Of a stretch of 64,000 nt of DNA, positions 1-10,559 are shown one piece after another. Positions within the stretch are counted from its first letter, which is position 1. Every line of letters starts with the position of its first letter. The position numbers were made by a program, and so were the translations under genes. The notes beneath the pieces are model-generated. The model saw nothing but the letters and a program-made list of their open reading frames with translations. It had not been told where the DNA came from and made no database searches. The stretch is from Cheiracanthium punctorium (lineage: Eukaryota; Arthropoda; Arachnida; Araneae; Cheiracanthiidae), in contig JAWZYV010014418.1 of assembly GCA_038373885.1 (NCBI GenBank), forward strand, positions 558,001-622,000. Reading direction: 5' to 3'.

Positions 1-299
1 AATATGTTAAATAAAATGTTACTTAATCTTTTTAGGCAAGAACTAAGCTTTTTAATGTGTTTTTCCCAATGCTAAGTGTTGATTATAATATATCAGCATG
101 TATAAATGCTCGACCTATAACAGCAAACATTTTAAGATGTGTTAAAATAATACATCAAAAGTGACAAGGATTATGCCTTGTATGCAAAAATCATAATTAA
201 CTTTCATTTACACTCCGTTTATATACTTAGTAAATTTATTGTTAAATGTATTAGTAAATTTATTGTTTAAAAATTTACTTATATTGGTTTAGTGAGATA

Positions 300-498
300 A
301 GAACCGCCTCCCCCACGAAATTTTGTTTTTTGTTACTAAAATGATAATGATATAGTGTCCTTTTGAGAAAAATACTGCCTTTTTTTACCGTTTGGACCCC
401 CTCCGAAATCTTTGATCCCCCTCCAAAGTGATCTTCATGGGGGGGGGGGATCGGATCCTGAACCCCCCCCCCCCTCTTAAATACGTCCTTGCCCCTGG
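300..498. repeat. Degenerate GC-skewed MITE-like relic
   Basis: This patch of C-runs and G-runs in otherwise A/T-rich DNA ends at CGTCCTTGCCCCTG. The reverse complement of that end starts with CAGGGGC, the terminus type of the hAT MITEs at 1253 and 5921. The opposite end is not recognisable and no target duplication was found. It is probably a decayed member of that broad group; the left boundary is a guess. Confidence 0.3.
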
Positions 499-579
499 TG
501 TTGAATTTTTGAGCTTTTTTTTCCGAGGATAATAAATCCCCTTACCACCTTAACACAATTACGTCACCAAAGTTTGATA

Positions 580-651
580 ACATTTAGTCCGGTAGTTTTC
601 CTTTTCTGATCGTTTTAAAGTGGAACTTTAATTATAATCACCCTGTACAAT
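580..651. repeat. Lone TIR-like terminus next to TA
   Basis: The stretch ends in CACCCTGTA, so its reverse complement begins TACAGGGTG. A TA dinucleotide followed by CAGGGTG is typical of Tc1/mariner-group inverted termini. No matching opposite end was found nearby. A similar isolated terminus (CACCCTGTATA) lies at about 30390-30404. Confidence 0.3.
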
Positions 652-659
652 GTACATAC

Positions 660-938
660 TAGTTGAAGTACCCGTCGTTGATGTGATAGTACGTAATGCA
701 AATTTCCAAAAGCCTAAATTTTCGTCAGCATTGTAGGTGTACAAAGAATGGAATTAGTATATTGGCAATAGTATAGAAAGAAAATGCTATAACATTGCGA
801 GGAATTGTTAAAAGATTCCAGGTTGGAGATTAACAAAGCGATGAGTAAAATTGATAATAGCAATTTTCATTTCATTTTTAAAAATAAAGTTTTATTTTGG
901 TTAAATGAGCTTTTCAAGTCAGAAGGCCATTTCTAACC
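660..938 (+). repeat. 270-bp direct repeat, copy 1
   Basis: This block is largely the same as 2257-2525. Both begin TAG(C/T)TGAAGTACCC, continue through GTACGTAATGCAAATTTCC and AAAGAATGGAATTAG, and end around GAGCTTTTCAA. The two copies bracket the tandem array at 996-2125. The opening resembles 3'-terminal sequences of some invertebrate non-LTR retroelements, but no reverse transcriptase is present, so that origin is only a suggestion. Confidence 0.7.
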
Positions 939-1161
939 CGTAACTAAATTTTGTTTGATTCATTGTAGATATTTTAACATTGTGCCAAAGTCGAGTGACC
1001 ACCTATCATGTCACAAAATTTCATTACATATGTTTTAGTCGTTAATAGGTGATGTGTAACAAATGTTTACACATTTCGCAACGAGTTTCACAAAATCTCA
1101 GAATCTAACTGAACAATTTTCTAATTTCAACACCCACAGCTAAATTGAGTGACCACCTATA

Positions 1162-1510
1162 TAGGGATGGAGAGACGAAAATCAGGTCTGTCTCGTCTCG
1201 CAAAAAAGACGAAAAGCTTTGTCTCGTCTCGCAAAATCCCTATACTGCAATGCAGGGGCGTAGCCAGAAATTTCTCATGGGGGGGAGTTACGACTACTAC
1301 AAATCATATATATGTATACGTGCGTGTGATAATGTAGTGAAGAATATACATTTTGTATGGCAAAAATTTCTCATGGGGCGGGGTTGTGACCCCCATAAAC
1401 CCCCCCTTGGCTACGCCCCTGCTGCAATGTTAAAAATGTTTGCTCCGTATCGCAAAATTGATGAAAATGTCTGTCTCGTTTCGCAAAAAACCGTATCGCA
1501 TCCATTCCTA
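1162..1510 (+). mobile_element. hAT-type MITE, CTCGTCTCGCAAAA family, interrupted
   Basis: The termini are TAGGGATGGA and TCCATTCCTA, imperfect inverted repeats. They are flanked by CACCTATA (1154-1161) and CACCTATC (1511-1518), an 8-bp target duplication with one mismatch, as expected for hAT. Inside, the phrase GTCTCGTCTCGCAAAA recurs. The element is split by another MITE at 1253-1421. A second, uninterrupted copy of the family is at 45381-45510, and a decayed one lies near 5755-5842. Confidence 0.75.
1253..1421. mobile_element. Nested hAT MITE, CAGGGGCGTAGCC termini
   Basis: It starts CAGGGGCGTAGCCAG and ends GGCTACGCCCCTG, a clear inverted repeat. It is flanked on both sides by the exact 8-bp duplication CTGCAATG (1245-1252 and 1422-1429). 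The element sits inside the MITE at 1162-1510 and is therefore younger than it. A G-rich run follows the left terminus and a C-rich run precedes the right one. No coding capacity; it would depend on a hAT transposase in trans. Confidence 0.9.
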
Positions 1511-2256
1511 CACCTATCATGCACTCTCAAGAACCAGTTTAAAATTTTTGAAAAATTCGACGCTTATAGTTTAAGTTGAGTGTGGCCACCTCTTATATCA
1601 CCAAAGTTCCTTTCTTTCCTTGTAGCCTTTATTTCGTGATGCTGGAATAAAAATTTACGTATTTTGAGACACTTTTCTCAAAATCTCAAAATCTAATCAA
1701 AACATTTTAAAAATTGACCGCCTAGTTGAGTGACCACTTATCATGACGTACAGTTTCATTTCATTCGCTTCCATTATTTTTACATAATGCGCAAAAATAA
1801 ATGTTACACATTTTGAAACGGTTTTCACAAAATCTCAAAATCTAATCAAATTTTTTTAAAAATTAAATACCTATAGTTTAATTTGAGAGACCACCTATCC
1901 TGCCACCAAATATCCTTTCATTCGCTTTCGTTGTTATGTGATTCTCGAACATAAATGTACGCAGTTTTTGAAACGATTTTCGCTAAATCTCAAAATCTAA
2001 TGAAATTTAAAAAAAAATTAGATGCCTATAGTTTAAGTTGAGTGACCACCTATCATGTTACCTAATCTCATTTCATTCGTTTCAGTCATTTTTACATGAT
2101 GCGCGAAAAAAAAGGCATCAAGGAGAGAGCCGCAAAATGACAGATAAACTTTTGACGGTCGAACTGGATTCCCAGGTGCTTCAAACGAATAGAAAGCGCA
2201 AAACTTTTGAATTCCAAATAATGTACAGACAAAAGTCTGATTTTATTTTTATAGAC

Positions 2257-2525
2257 TAGCTGAAGTACCCTTCGTTGACGGGTTAGTACGTAATGCAAAT
2301 TTCCAAAAAGCCTGAATTTTCGTCAGCATTGCAGGCGTACAAAGAATGGAATTAGAATATTGGCAATAGTGTACAAAGCAAAATTGTAACTTCTGTGTAT
2401 TGTTAAAAGATTCCAGGTTAGAGAGTAACAAAGTGATAAATAAATAGAGAATTTTTTAATTTTAAAAATTAAAGTTTTATTCAGGTTGAATGAGCTTTTC
2501 AAATCAAGAGGTCATTTGCAACAAA
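2257..2525 (+). repeat. 270-bp direct repeat, copy 2, with following partial unit
   Basis: This is the second copy of the block at 660-938. Its upstream flank (about 2147-2256, containing CTGGATTCCCAGGTGCT and ATGTACAGAC) is repeated again at about 2526-2636, so a larger unit of about 380 bp was duplicated in tandem and then truncated. No open frame of note is present. Confidence 0.65.
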
Positions 2526-2649
2526 CTTTTTTTTGACTTTCGTACTGGATTCCCAGGTGCTCGAAACGGATAGAAATCGGGAAATTTTTGAATTCGAAAG
2601 AATGTACAGACGAAAGTCTAAATTTATTTATCTAGATATCACCTCATAG

Positions 2650-5400
2650 TTTCGTTTTGCTGGGAACACTTGACTGGAAAACTAAGAATACGCGAGAAAA
2701 AGTCAGCTCGGAGTTTCTAGTAGCTTTGCGCAGAACAAGAATTGCAATATCATGTTCACTCGTTATTACTTTTCCTTCCCTGAACTAAAGTCTACCCGTA
2801 TTCATATTTTCCATGTTTAACCGTGAACGTAAGGAAGTAAAAAAGATGCTCGAGTTGTATGGCGCATCTGAACTGACTGTGAAAAAAAAATGGCCCATAA
2901 TATGCAAGAAGATGGCCATCTTTGCTTTAAGGCAACGAGATTGCTTTTTTGCGGAGCACTTGCTATAATTTGAGAAACCCTGCTCTAATGTCACATTCTA
3001 CCACGTCTTTTCTGCACCCTTTGCGAACACGTAAGTTCTGAGTGCGAATTTTTTAAGCGTTGCACTCAAAATAAAGAATAAATAATACATTATTAAGAGA
3101 TAAAACCTTTATTTTTCTTGTAATGGAAAAGACATGTAAATTCAGTAAAGAAAAGTGAGTGAGATTTCATATGGCAGATGTATACATTGCATACGAGATT
3201 GTTTTTCATAAGTGAATCTTGTAGCGTAAATAAAATTGTCATAGTTCTTTAGCTTTGCATGTTTTTCTTGTTCCACAAAACTACAGCAGGAAACTCGGTT
3301 TACTGTCAGATGCTTTTTTGAGTGGGTTTACAATTTTATAAATACAAATCCTCCAAGCATCTTCAAACGCTTATACAAGCACACACACTTGGAGAGAAGG
3401 GAAATTGCTTTCTTGGGCATTAAAAAATATAGCATAAAACGTGCTTCCTGTGTGAATACAGATCTGCAAAAATATTATAAATATTTCGTCACATTCAGAT
3501 TTCGGTTGACTGCATATGATAAACATAAAGAGTTCCTTTACCATTCATTTATGTATAGGGTATAAATACTGCGCGGTTACTCTTTAAGATGAAAGGAAAT
3601 ATTCTCTCAGTTGTCAGCTGCGTTTAAATGTATATGATCCATGATGATAAACGTGCTTCCGGTAACAAACGGCTGATATTTTTCTCGTTTTTTGAAGTCC
3701 GTTTCATTGATGAAAATTACTTACTTAAAACTATCTGTTTTTACCCTCGGAAGATGATAAAAGAAAGTGATTTTTCACTCATGAAGTTTAATGTAGAAAC
3801 TACCCCCAACACACTCGCACCTCTCAATAGAAAAAGAAAAGTCGGAATCTAAGCGATATTTATGAGTTTTAATTATCACGGAAAAATAAATACTTAAACC
3901 TGTTTTTATGGTTTAATGTGTTCTATCTTTCTACCTAAATTTTAAAGTTTCAAGGAGGAGTCTATATGTTTACTTTCAACTTAACTTTGAACTTTGCAAA
4001 ACAATATTAGATATGAAATTTCACTGTTCTACCGCGACAACTGAATGACAAAAATCTAATATTTTAGTAGTTACGCTTAAAGTTTGAAATTGGTCTTTGA
4101 TAGTGAGTAGAAACAATTTTCAGTGCTTTTGAAAGCTACAGACTATTCGGTTGAAAGGGATAAAAATATGTATTTAGTATTAATTAGACACACAAAATTC
4201 GATTGTAAAATAAAAAGATACAGCCGACATTGAATTTTCAAATCAGATTTATGTTTTAATAATGATGATCCTTAAGACTTAAATAATAAAAACATAAAAA
4301 AGTAAAATTATATCTTTCTTTCTTAGGATAATAATTAGGACTAAAAATGTCTATTATTCGGACATTTTATTTATTTATTTTGTGGGTAAATTACATTTAT
4401 TTTACATGCGTAAATTTAGTAAATATAGCACTTTCATTAATATGATCAAGTTTTAAGCCTATTTTGTGCAATTAAAGTTACCACATTCTTTAATTCTATT
4501 AATGAAATTTGGAACTTAGAAAAATTAAAAACTAGCCGAAAAACTAAAAAAGCTCAGAAAGACAGTGTTGTTATGATTTAAAAAAGAGCTTTTTTGTGTA
4601 TTGTGAATTCACACACACAAAAAGAAGGATGCGTTATTATAGAATATCCATATTAATAATGAATATGTGTCCGAGAACTTGGAAAGGCATTGCTTCTAAT
4701 ATTCTAGACGCGTTCGTCAACTGCTTATTAGCCCGAACTGGCAATCACCGACTAAAAATATAAAAAATGAAAGTGACTTGCATTAATTAGCATTTTTTAA
4801 CAGGCTAATTTACTTCGTTATCTCGCTGCTGAAGAAGTTAATATACAGCGTTACTACCTACATAGAAACACAAGTCTGTTTTCGTGAAATGAAGAGGTCA
4901 GAGTCGTTTCTTTTGACAAACAAACAAAAAAATGTTTCATTTTGAGGAAATAACATCCAAATGACACTTTTTCCCCTTTGACATGAGCTATTTCAATAAA
5001 ATTTTCTACCTGCAGTTCTAAATGAATGTTTCTGTCAGTATGATAAACGTTTGTATGTCTCTGCCATTATAAATTTGCTCACGTTTGCAGAGATGAAAAA
5101 CAAGAATAGATTTTTCGGCAAATGATTTTGCTTTTTGTCGTCAGCCCTGTTCCGTCTTCTAATAACTGAAACGAATAAGGAATATCGAATGCTCTGACAA
5201 ACTGTGCATTCAACAAACAATGGAAACTACCCACGCCGAAGATAGGGATAAGCAAAGAGTTCAGAGCAGTATGCCTATGAGTAGGTGTATTCCGTGACTT
5301 TCGGTCAGGTGGTGACGCAAAGAAACGTATTTTGATGCTCTGTTAAGAAAAAGAGGAAGATTTTTTATTCCTTTTCTCTCTCTAAGCTATTAAAGATTTG
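2650..5400. other. Unassigned A/T-rich DNA
   Basis: No gene, TIR element or RNA gene is recognised. The short ATG-initiated frames here, for example 3628-3852 on the plus strand, show no family motif and are best treated as chance openings. Confidence 0.5.
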
Positions 5401-5477
5401 GTTTAAAGCATAATGTATAATAGAAACCTCTTGAGTACCTTACAGGGAAGGTATAAAACGACTGTTGTTGCTGTTCT

Positions 5478-5514
5478 CGTGGCCATGGATAGACGATCGC
5501 ACTATCCATGGAAA
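5478..5514. repeat. Short perfect hairpin, CCATGGATAG arms
   Basis: CCATGGATAG is followed by a 9-bp loop and its exact reverse complement CTATCCATGG. This could form a cruciform or an RNA hairpin. No role can be assigned. Confidence 0.55.
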
Positions 5515-5754
5515 GAGGTGCCATTGCCCCCGAGGGGTTTGGATTTCTCTGCCTGTTGGTTCCTACTTTTGAGCCAATTTCAGATGAGCCAATTGAAGTA
5601 AAGATTGAAACAATGTTACTTAAAGGTATGCTTCAGAGATTATGGTGAATAATAACAATAGAAAAATAATCGTTATAACTAAAACATTTAGATTATTTCG
5701 AATGGCAATGCATATTTTTATTTTCATTTCAAAATGACCAGCGTACTGAAAAGA

Positions 5755-5842
5755 GAAGGATGCGAAACGAGACGAGAAAGAAATTTGCGGTTGCTTTACG
5801 ATACGAGACAGTCCCATTTTTCACCTCGCGTCTATGCCTAGC
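5755..5842 (-). repeat. Decayed copy of the CTCGTCTCGCAAAA MITE
   Basis: Read on the minus strand, the stretch contains CTCGTCTCGTTTCGCATCC, close to the repeated motif of the MITEs at 1162 and 45381. The termini are eroded, and the call rests on this motif alone. Confidence 0.35.
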
Positions 5843-5920
5843 ACTAAAACAAGCTGTCAAAAACTTTGCAACTATAACAGTATTGTGAAGAACCAAATGA
5901 CAATTGAGAGACGATCATCC

Positions 5921-6091
5921 GAGTAGCGTAGCCAGGATTTTTATATTTATAAAAATTCACCAAGGAGTAATGGGTATCAAATTGTAAGTTAAAAGTTCAA
6001 TTGTAAGCTAAATATCAAATTGTAAGGTAAGTAAAGGGTCCCATTTCGGGGGGGCTGGGACCCCTTCAGCCCCTCTCTGGCTACGCCCCTG
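5921..6091. mobile_element. hAT MITE relic, GCGTAGCCAG termini
   Basis: It begins GAGTAGCGTAGCCAGG and ends CTGGCTACGCCCCTG, matching the family at 1253-1421 in terminus and in length (171 against 169 bp). The left end carries three changes and no 8-bp duplication is convincing, so it is an older copy. The interior contains a repeated ATCAAATTGTAAG phrase. Confidence 0.6.
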
Positions 6092-6344
6092 TTGCCGTTG
6101 AATGTTTAGCAAAGCAAACTGTTGTTGCATTAGGTTGCTTTCAGAGCATCATCGCATGCTACCCTTTTAAATTTTTTTTCTTTTTCTTTTTTGGTACCGA
6201 TATTCGAGCAACTTTTATGATGTTTCACTTTTCTGATCAATTTACAAAACGAAAAAAACAGTGATTAGCACTCGAAAAAATTTAACGATAGTGTCACAGT
6301 GCAGTTACTTTTAATCGTTTGTTTCAATCTGGAGCACAAACACT

Positions 6345-6675
6345 GAAAAACGTTTTATTGAATCAACAAAAATTTAGTTAAATCAACAAAATTATCCAGT
6401 TGAATTAGCGCCAACAAAATTTTTGTTGAATTAACAAAATAATTTTGTTAAAATTATTTGGTTATTTCACCAAAGCATTTTGTCAATTTAACCAAACAAT
6501 TTGGTCGAAATAACCAAATGGTTTGTTAATTTAACCAGAGTATTTGTTTGAACGGTTTATTTACTAGTTAAAACCAACCAAATTATTTGTTTGAATTAAC
6601 AAAATTTCTTTTTTTAACAGGTGTTGTGCTGGCTCATTAACAAAATTATTTTCATGATTTTACTTTTATATTTTT
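6345..6675 (+). repeat. Palindrome-rich dispersed element, copy A
   Basis: The block is built from short inverted motifs such as TCAACAAAA and TTTTGTTGA, and AACCAAA with TTTGGTT, repeated many times. The reverse complement of 26755-27078 follows the same order of phrases, including CCAGTTGAATTAGCGCCAA against CCGGTTGAAATAGCGCCAA. The two are therefore copies of one dispersed element in opposite orientation. The outer ends are roughly inverted (TCAACAAAATTA against TAACAAAATTATTTT), which suggests a MITE. Confidence 0.65.
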
Positions 6676-7330
6676 TAACTCACAAACAGTTGGTTGAAAG
6701 TTTCAGAGATAGGACTAAATAATTTATCTATTCATCAAAATTCAGATTTTTATTTTAGTGTTTTTATAAATCTAGAAATTCAATGTCAGATTTTTTCCAT
6801 CAAAAATGTTGGTAAGACAATCCAAAATCGCTTTTGCGTTCGTAATAAAATAAGTATGTGTGCACAATATATTAATTATATAAACAAATTCTGGAACCCT
6901 CAATCAAAAATGCACTTGTTGGGATGTTTTTAGCATCTAGATCTAGTTTGTAAATTTCAGATTACATTTACAGAAAAAATGGGGGATTCTGCTCAAGGTG
7001 TAAAATTTTCAAATCTAGTTTGCAATATTTAATAATAGGGTTTCTGATTTTCCAATAAACATTTTTCCCCACTCGAAATCATTACTTAGAGCAGCATTAT
7101 AGCGTTTCTTTTTTTATGTTTTTAAACTTAATTTGCAAGTATTAATCATAGAGTCTTTAAATTTAACTTGTAAGTAGTGATCATACAGTATTTAAATTTA
7201 ATTTTTAAGTATTAATATACTATATGATATATGTACTGTATCAGATTCTATACTGCATGAGTATTGCATTTGCTAAAAAACTCATGAACTTTTTTCGGCA
7301 TGTTTGATCAGAAACACATGTTTTAAAATT

Positions 7331-7954
7331 TTACATGTTCTTAAGATGGTATGACTCTACATCCCAAAAAATTTTCATCTTGGCTTTCTGCTCAGAATCT
7401 GAGGGAAAAAAATTATTATATTTTCCTGTGACTTTTCGTATATTGGGTCTAGTAACACCTTTTTTCGTCAAAGTAATCGCCATTATTTTCCAGCACCCAC
7501 GCCAACGGTCAGGTAGCGCACGGATGCCAGCAGCATAGAAGAATTCGTCTTTTGAGGGGAAGTGTACAGAAGACAAGATAGTGCTCATTGACCGAAATGA
7601 ATAATTAGTCCGAATAGGGTTATGTCAGGGCTATACGCCGGTGCTCCAAAACTTCTCAGCCAAACTTTACTAAGGTGTTCTTGACCGGTTTTTTCAATAT
7701 GAGGCCTTGCATTGAACAAATTGACGGGCTGCAAACCTTTGCCCGTAAAGGGACGTTTACGATGGATTTCCTGCTTCAGTCGCATCAATTGTTGCTTATA
7801 GCGTTCAGCAGTTATACTTTCACCGGGCTCCAATACTTTGTCATACAGTGCACCCTTCAAATCCTTCCCGACAAACAAATTTTCACTTCAGTAACCTCTA
7901 CAGATAAGAAGGTATTTAAGGCGAAAAAATGGCGTATCTTGAAGAAAACTTAAA
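7331..7954 (-). pseudogene. Mariner transposase relic (C-terminal half)
   Basis: Two minus-strand frames together recall the C-terminal half of a mariner-type DDE/D transposase, the enzyme that cuts and reinserts the element. The upstream frame (7878-7585) has GALYDKVLEPGESITAERY, then QQLMRL, then an NARPH motif near the second catalytic aspartate, then YSPDI, where the third catalytic residue lies. The second frame (7588-7331) carries an IRALPDRW motif usual close to the C-terminus. The shift between the frames lies near 7588, and the N-terminal DNA-binding domain is missing. Clearly non-functional; family confident, subfamily not. Confidence 0.8.
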
Positions 7955-8054
7955 AATTTGCATAATAAATTTATCGGTAATCGATTACCGTAGAATTTGC
8001 AAAATTGAGATTTTAAGCCTATAAATCATTTGTATAAAATTTGCGGAAAATGTA

Positions 8055-8269
8055 AGTTGGTGTGGTGAACTGCACTGTTCGATTTGACGTGGAATGACCC
8101 TTATGTCTTTTCTTTTCTATATAAAAAAAGTGGTAACCATTGTTTTTCTATAAATTTGCGTAAAATTCATTTTTATCTTTTATGCAAATATAAATTTTAT
8201 TGTTAGTGTCATTTTTTTTAATGTTGAGCTTCGAAAAACATGCTTGTCCTTAATTTTTGGAGGCCAGTG
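8055..8269. repeat. Tc1-type element end with TA flank
   Basis: The stretch ends GGAGGCCAGTG followed by TA (8270-8271), so its reverse complement starts CACTGGCCTCC, a Tc1-like terminus. The segment around 8070-8105 (TTTGACGTGGAATGACCC) is of a type often found close to such termini. The other end was not found; the fragment may or may not belong with the mariner relic at 7331-7954. Confidence 0.45.
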
Positions 8270-9179
8270 TATAATGCTTGTATTTAAAAGAAATTTTTTT
8301 AACTACATTATGAAAATCACTAACCATTACACAGGCGTACGTGTGTAAGAAAATTTTTCAATATATTCTTCTTTTTTATATTTTTGGTATTTTATTCTAA
8401 AAAATTATGCTGCAAGAGAAATGATTTTTTTAAAAAATATGTTAATAAATATCTCTTTTTTTCCAATAAAGCACTTTTTTAAAAGCTTTTATCTGTCACC
8501 ATCTTTTATTTCTAATGAAATAAGTGTATGCTTTTAAAAGCATTTTATGTCAGTTACCAGGTCTCCTGTTCTTCAGTAACAACGTTGTCCTACAAAACGT
8601 TACAATAAAACACAAATATAACATGAAAAATAATTGGTCATCTCATTAATTATACGGTTTTTATCTCAGCAAATTCTAATTTTCACACCTGTGGTTTTGG
8701 CCATAGTTTTTCAATTGTAAAAATATTTTTAATTAATCAGGTCATAGTACTTTCAAATTAATCATATTTTGCGGGGCGCTCAACAGATTCTTCCAAGAAA
8801 AGCTCGTTCTTCTCGTCTTCTAGACTGCCCGAAATTTCTAGAACAACCGTTGACACTCGCTGAAGCTCCTCTTTTAATCCACTTATACCGCATCATTATT
8901 CCTCACACTTTTCGTTTTGCCTTGATCAAACTCTTGAAGTAACTCATGCCAAATGTTCTTTTTTGTCACTTCCATCACAAATTTGAAAAAATATTAACTA
9001 AAATTAGGGGAAGGGGGAGCAAGACGGGGTCCTTAATGTTTGGAGCTTAATAAAACCCACATCTTTAAGTATTTTGAATATTTATTTATTTATAATTACT
9101 CTTACATAATCAATCTTCAAGGAACTTAAGAAATTTTCCATTGATAGAAAATGAAAAAAATGATCAATTTTTTCAAAAA

Positions 9180-9248
9180 TGTCCAACGCCCCATCTTGCC
9201 CCCTAGGTAGGGTAAGACGGAGTACCCTACTGGGCAAGATGGGGTGTG
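9180..9248. repeat. Repeated CCCCATCTTGCCCC motif beside pogo relic
   Basis: The motif CCCCATCTTGCCCC and its inverse GGGCAAGATGGGG occur about 40 bp apart, with a related AAGACGGGGTCC further left at about 9020. They lie just beyond the C-terminal end of the pogo-type relic and may be subterminal transposase-binding repeats or remains of its inverted terminus. Confidence 0.4.
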
Positions 9249-9259
9249 GGAGACATATT

Positions 9260-10555
9260 CTATTTTGGGTTGCAAAACTTGCAAACAAATACTGCATCAT
9301 CGTCCTCATCATCTATCCCAGCACAGCTACAGCATGCCCAATTCCCACAGAGGGAACATGCGACCCATCCTTCATTAGAATCCAAGTATTTTCCATGGCA
9401 GTAAAAGCAAGGCATATTATCTTCTTCGTTTTCACATTCTGGTGAGGAATTAGGATTATTGTTGGTTTTATTCTTATTCTTTTTCTTAGCCAATTCGGTT
9501 TACTTATTCTATTTTTGTTCTTTTAACGCTCTTTTTGTTAACTTCTGCCAGTTTATTTATTTCATTATTCCTCACACTTCTTCTAACTCATTTTTATACG
9601 GGGAACAAGTAATGATAACCATTTTTCCTCGTTTCCTTGTCACACGTGAAATTTTGCGAGCTGCAGGATAAGGCATTACTTGCTGAGGACTAACTACAGA
9701 AAATACTGATGGTGGAGTAGTTGGCCTTTGATCTATTTCTATATTGGACATCCAAGTGGAGAATCCTGGCTCAGGCTGTGCTTCAATCTCAGATGGTATC
9801 CTGACAACTGGCATGTGGCATATCAGCGGTTCGTCAATAGTTATTTTGTCAGAATCTTCAACTGTCGAAACTGAAGTTATCTTTGCAGGTATTGTCTCAG
9901 CCGTTATCGTCTCAGGGTCAACTGAAGCTTCAGCGAAATGGTCATGCGAATCGTCTTTTTGGAACTGTTGCTCCGTTGTCCGACGTAGTGGGTTGTGGCA
10001 ATGCTTCAGTGATGGATAATCTCTCTGTTTGTGGAATATTTGTCGTCAATGAGGAGCAAAATCACTATCGGAAAAAACTGTTGGATCGTATAGCCAAATC
10101 CCATATTTTTTGAAGCCATTTACAGCCGTGTGGACAATTCTGGATGCCTGCTTAAAAATCCCTGAACCCAATCTTTGCCAGCTGCATTTTTTTTCTCACA
10201 AAGAGATGTTTCCCATTTTTTACTGCAAGAGTGTATGCCAAAGCCCTTAAATATTTTGTTGCAAGTCCATAAAGACGACCCTCCTTATCCATTATGTAAT
10301 TGCAAAGTTCTTTCTCTTCGTCGTCAGAAAATGTTCGCTTTTTTGGGCCTAAAGGAACTTTCGCCCAAGGTAAGTTGTAGGAGTACCTGGATCTTCTAGG
10401 GCTACACGAGTTTCTTTAACTTTTCTTTCAAGGGTCGTTTGTGGCACAGAATATGTTTTCGACGCTAATTTATACGCCATTCTTCCTTTAATTACAACAT
10501 CTACCGCATTTTCATACTCTTTTCACTCCAATTCCCCCTCTCTGTTCACTTTTGA
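9260..10555 (-). pseudogene. Pogo/pipsqueak-type transposase relic with PHD-like finger
   Basis: Reading from right to left, the minus strand shows the pieces of a pogo-group transposase in the expected order. A pipsqueak-like helix-turn-helix lies near 10520-10400 (MAYKLASKTYSVPQTTLERK). Next comes a segment containing EGRLYGLATKYLRALAY near 10250. Then there is an abrupt join to KYGIWLYDPTVFSDSDFAP near 10110, which in intact relatives follows the DDE catalytic domain. The DDE core between these two parts is absent. A low-complexity linker follows, and then a separate frame at 9493-9260. That frame has CFYCHGKY, then WVACSLCGNWACCSCAG, then VFVCKFC, a C4HC3-like PHD-type finger common at the C-terminus of arthropod members. 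Several stops and shifts break the frames. The family is supported by domain order; exact limits are approximate. Confidence 0.7.
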
Positions 10556-10559
10556 AATG

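Larger units (their letters stand above)
996..2125 (+). repeat. Tandem array with about 150-bp units
   Basis: The phrase GAGTGACCACCTATCATG, or a close variant, recurs at about 996, 1147, 1578, 1728, 1884 and 2040. It is followed each time by a TTTCATTTCATTCG-like stretch and then TTTCACAAAATCTCAAAATCTAA. Spacings are 150-156 bp, except where the unit starting at 1147 is shortened and carries the MITE at 1162-1510. It is a small minisatellite-like block; no coding function is visible. Confidence 0.8.

Noticed and set aside
1145..1579. A 144-codon plus-strand frame
   Set aside because: It runs through the nested MITEs and array units; its sequence is explained by GTCTCGTCTCGC repeats and MITE ends, with no protein motif.
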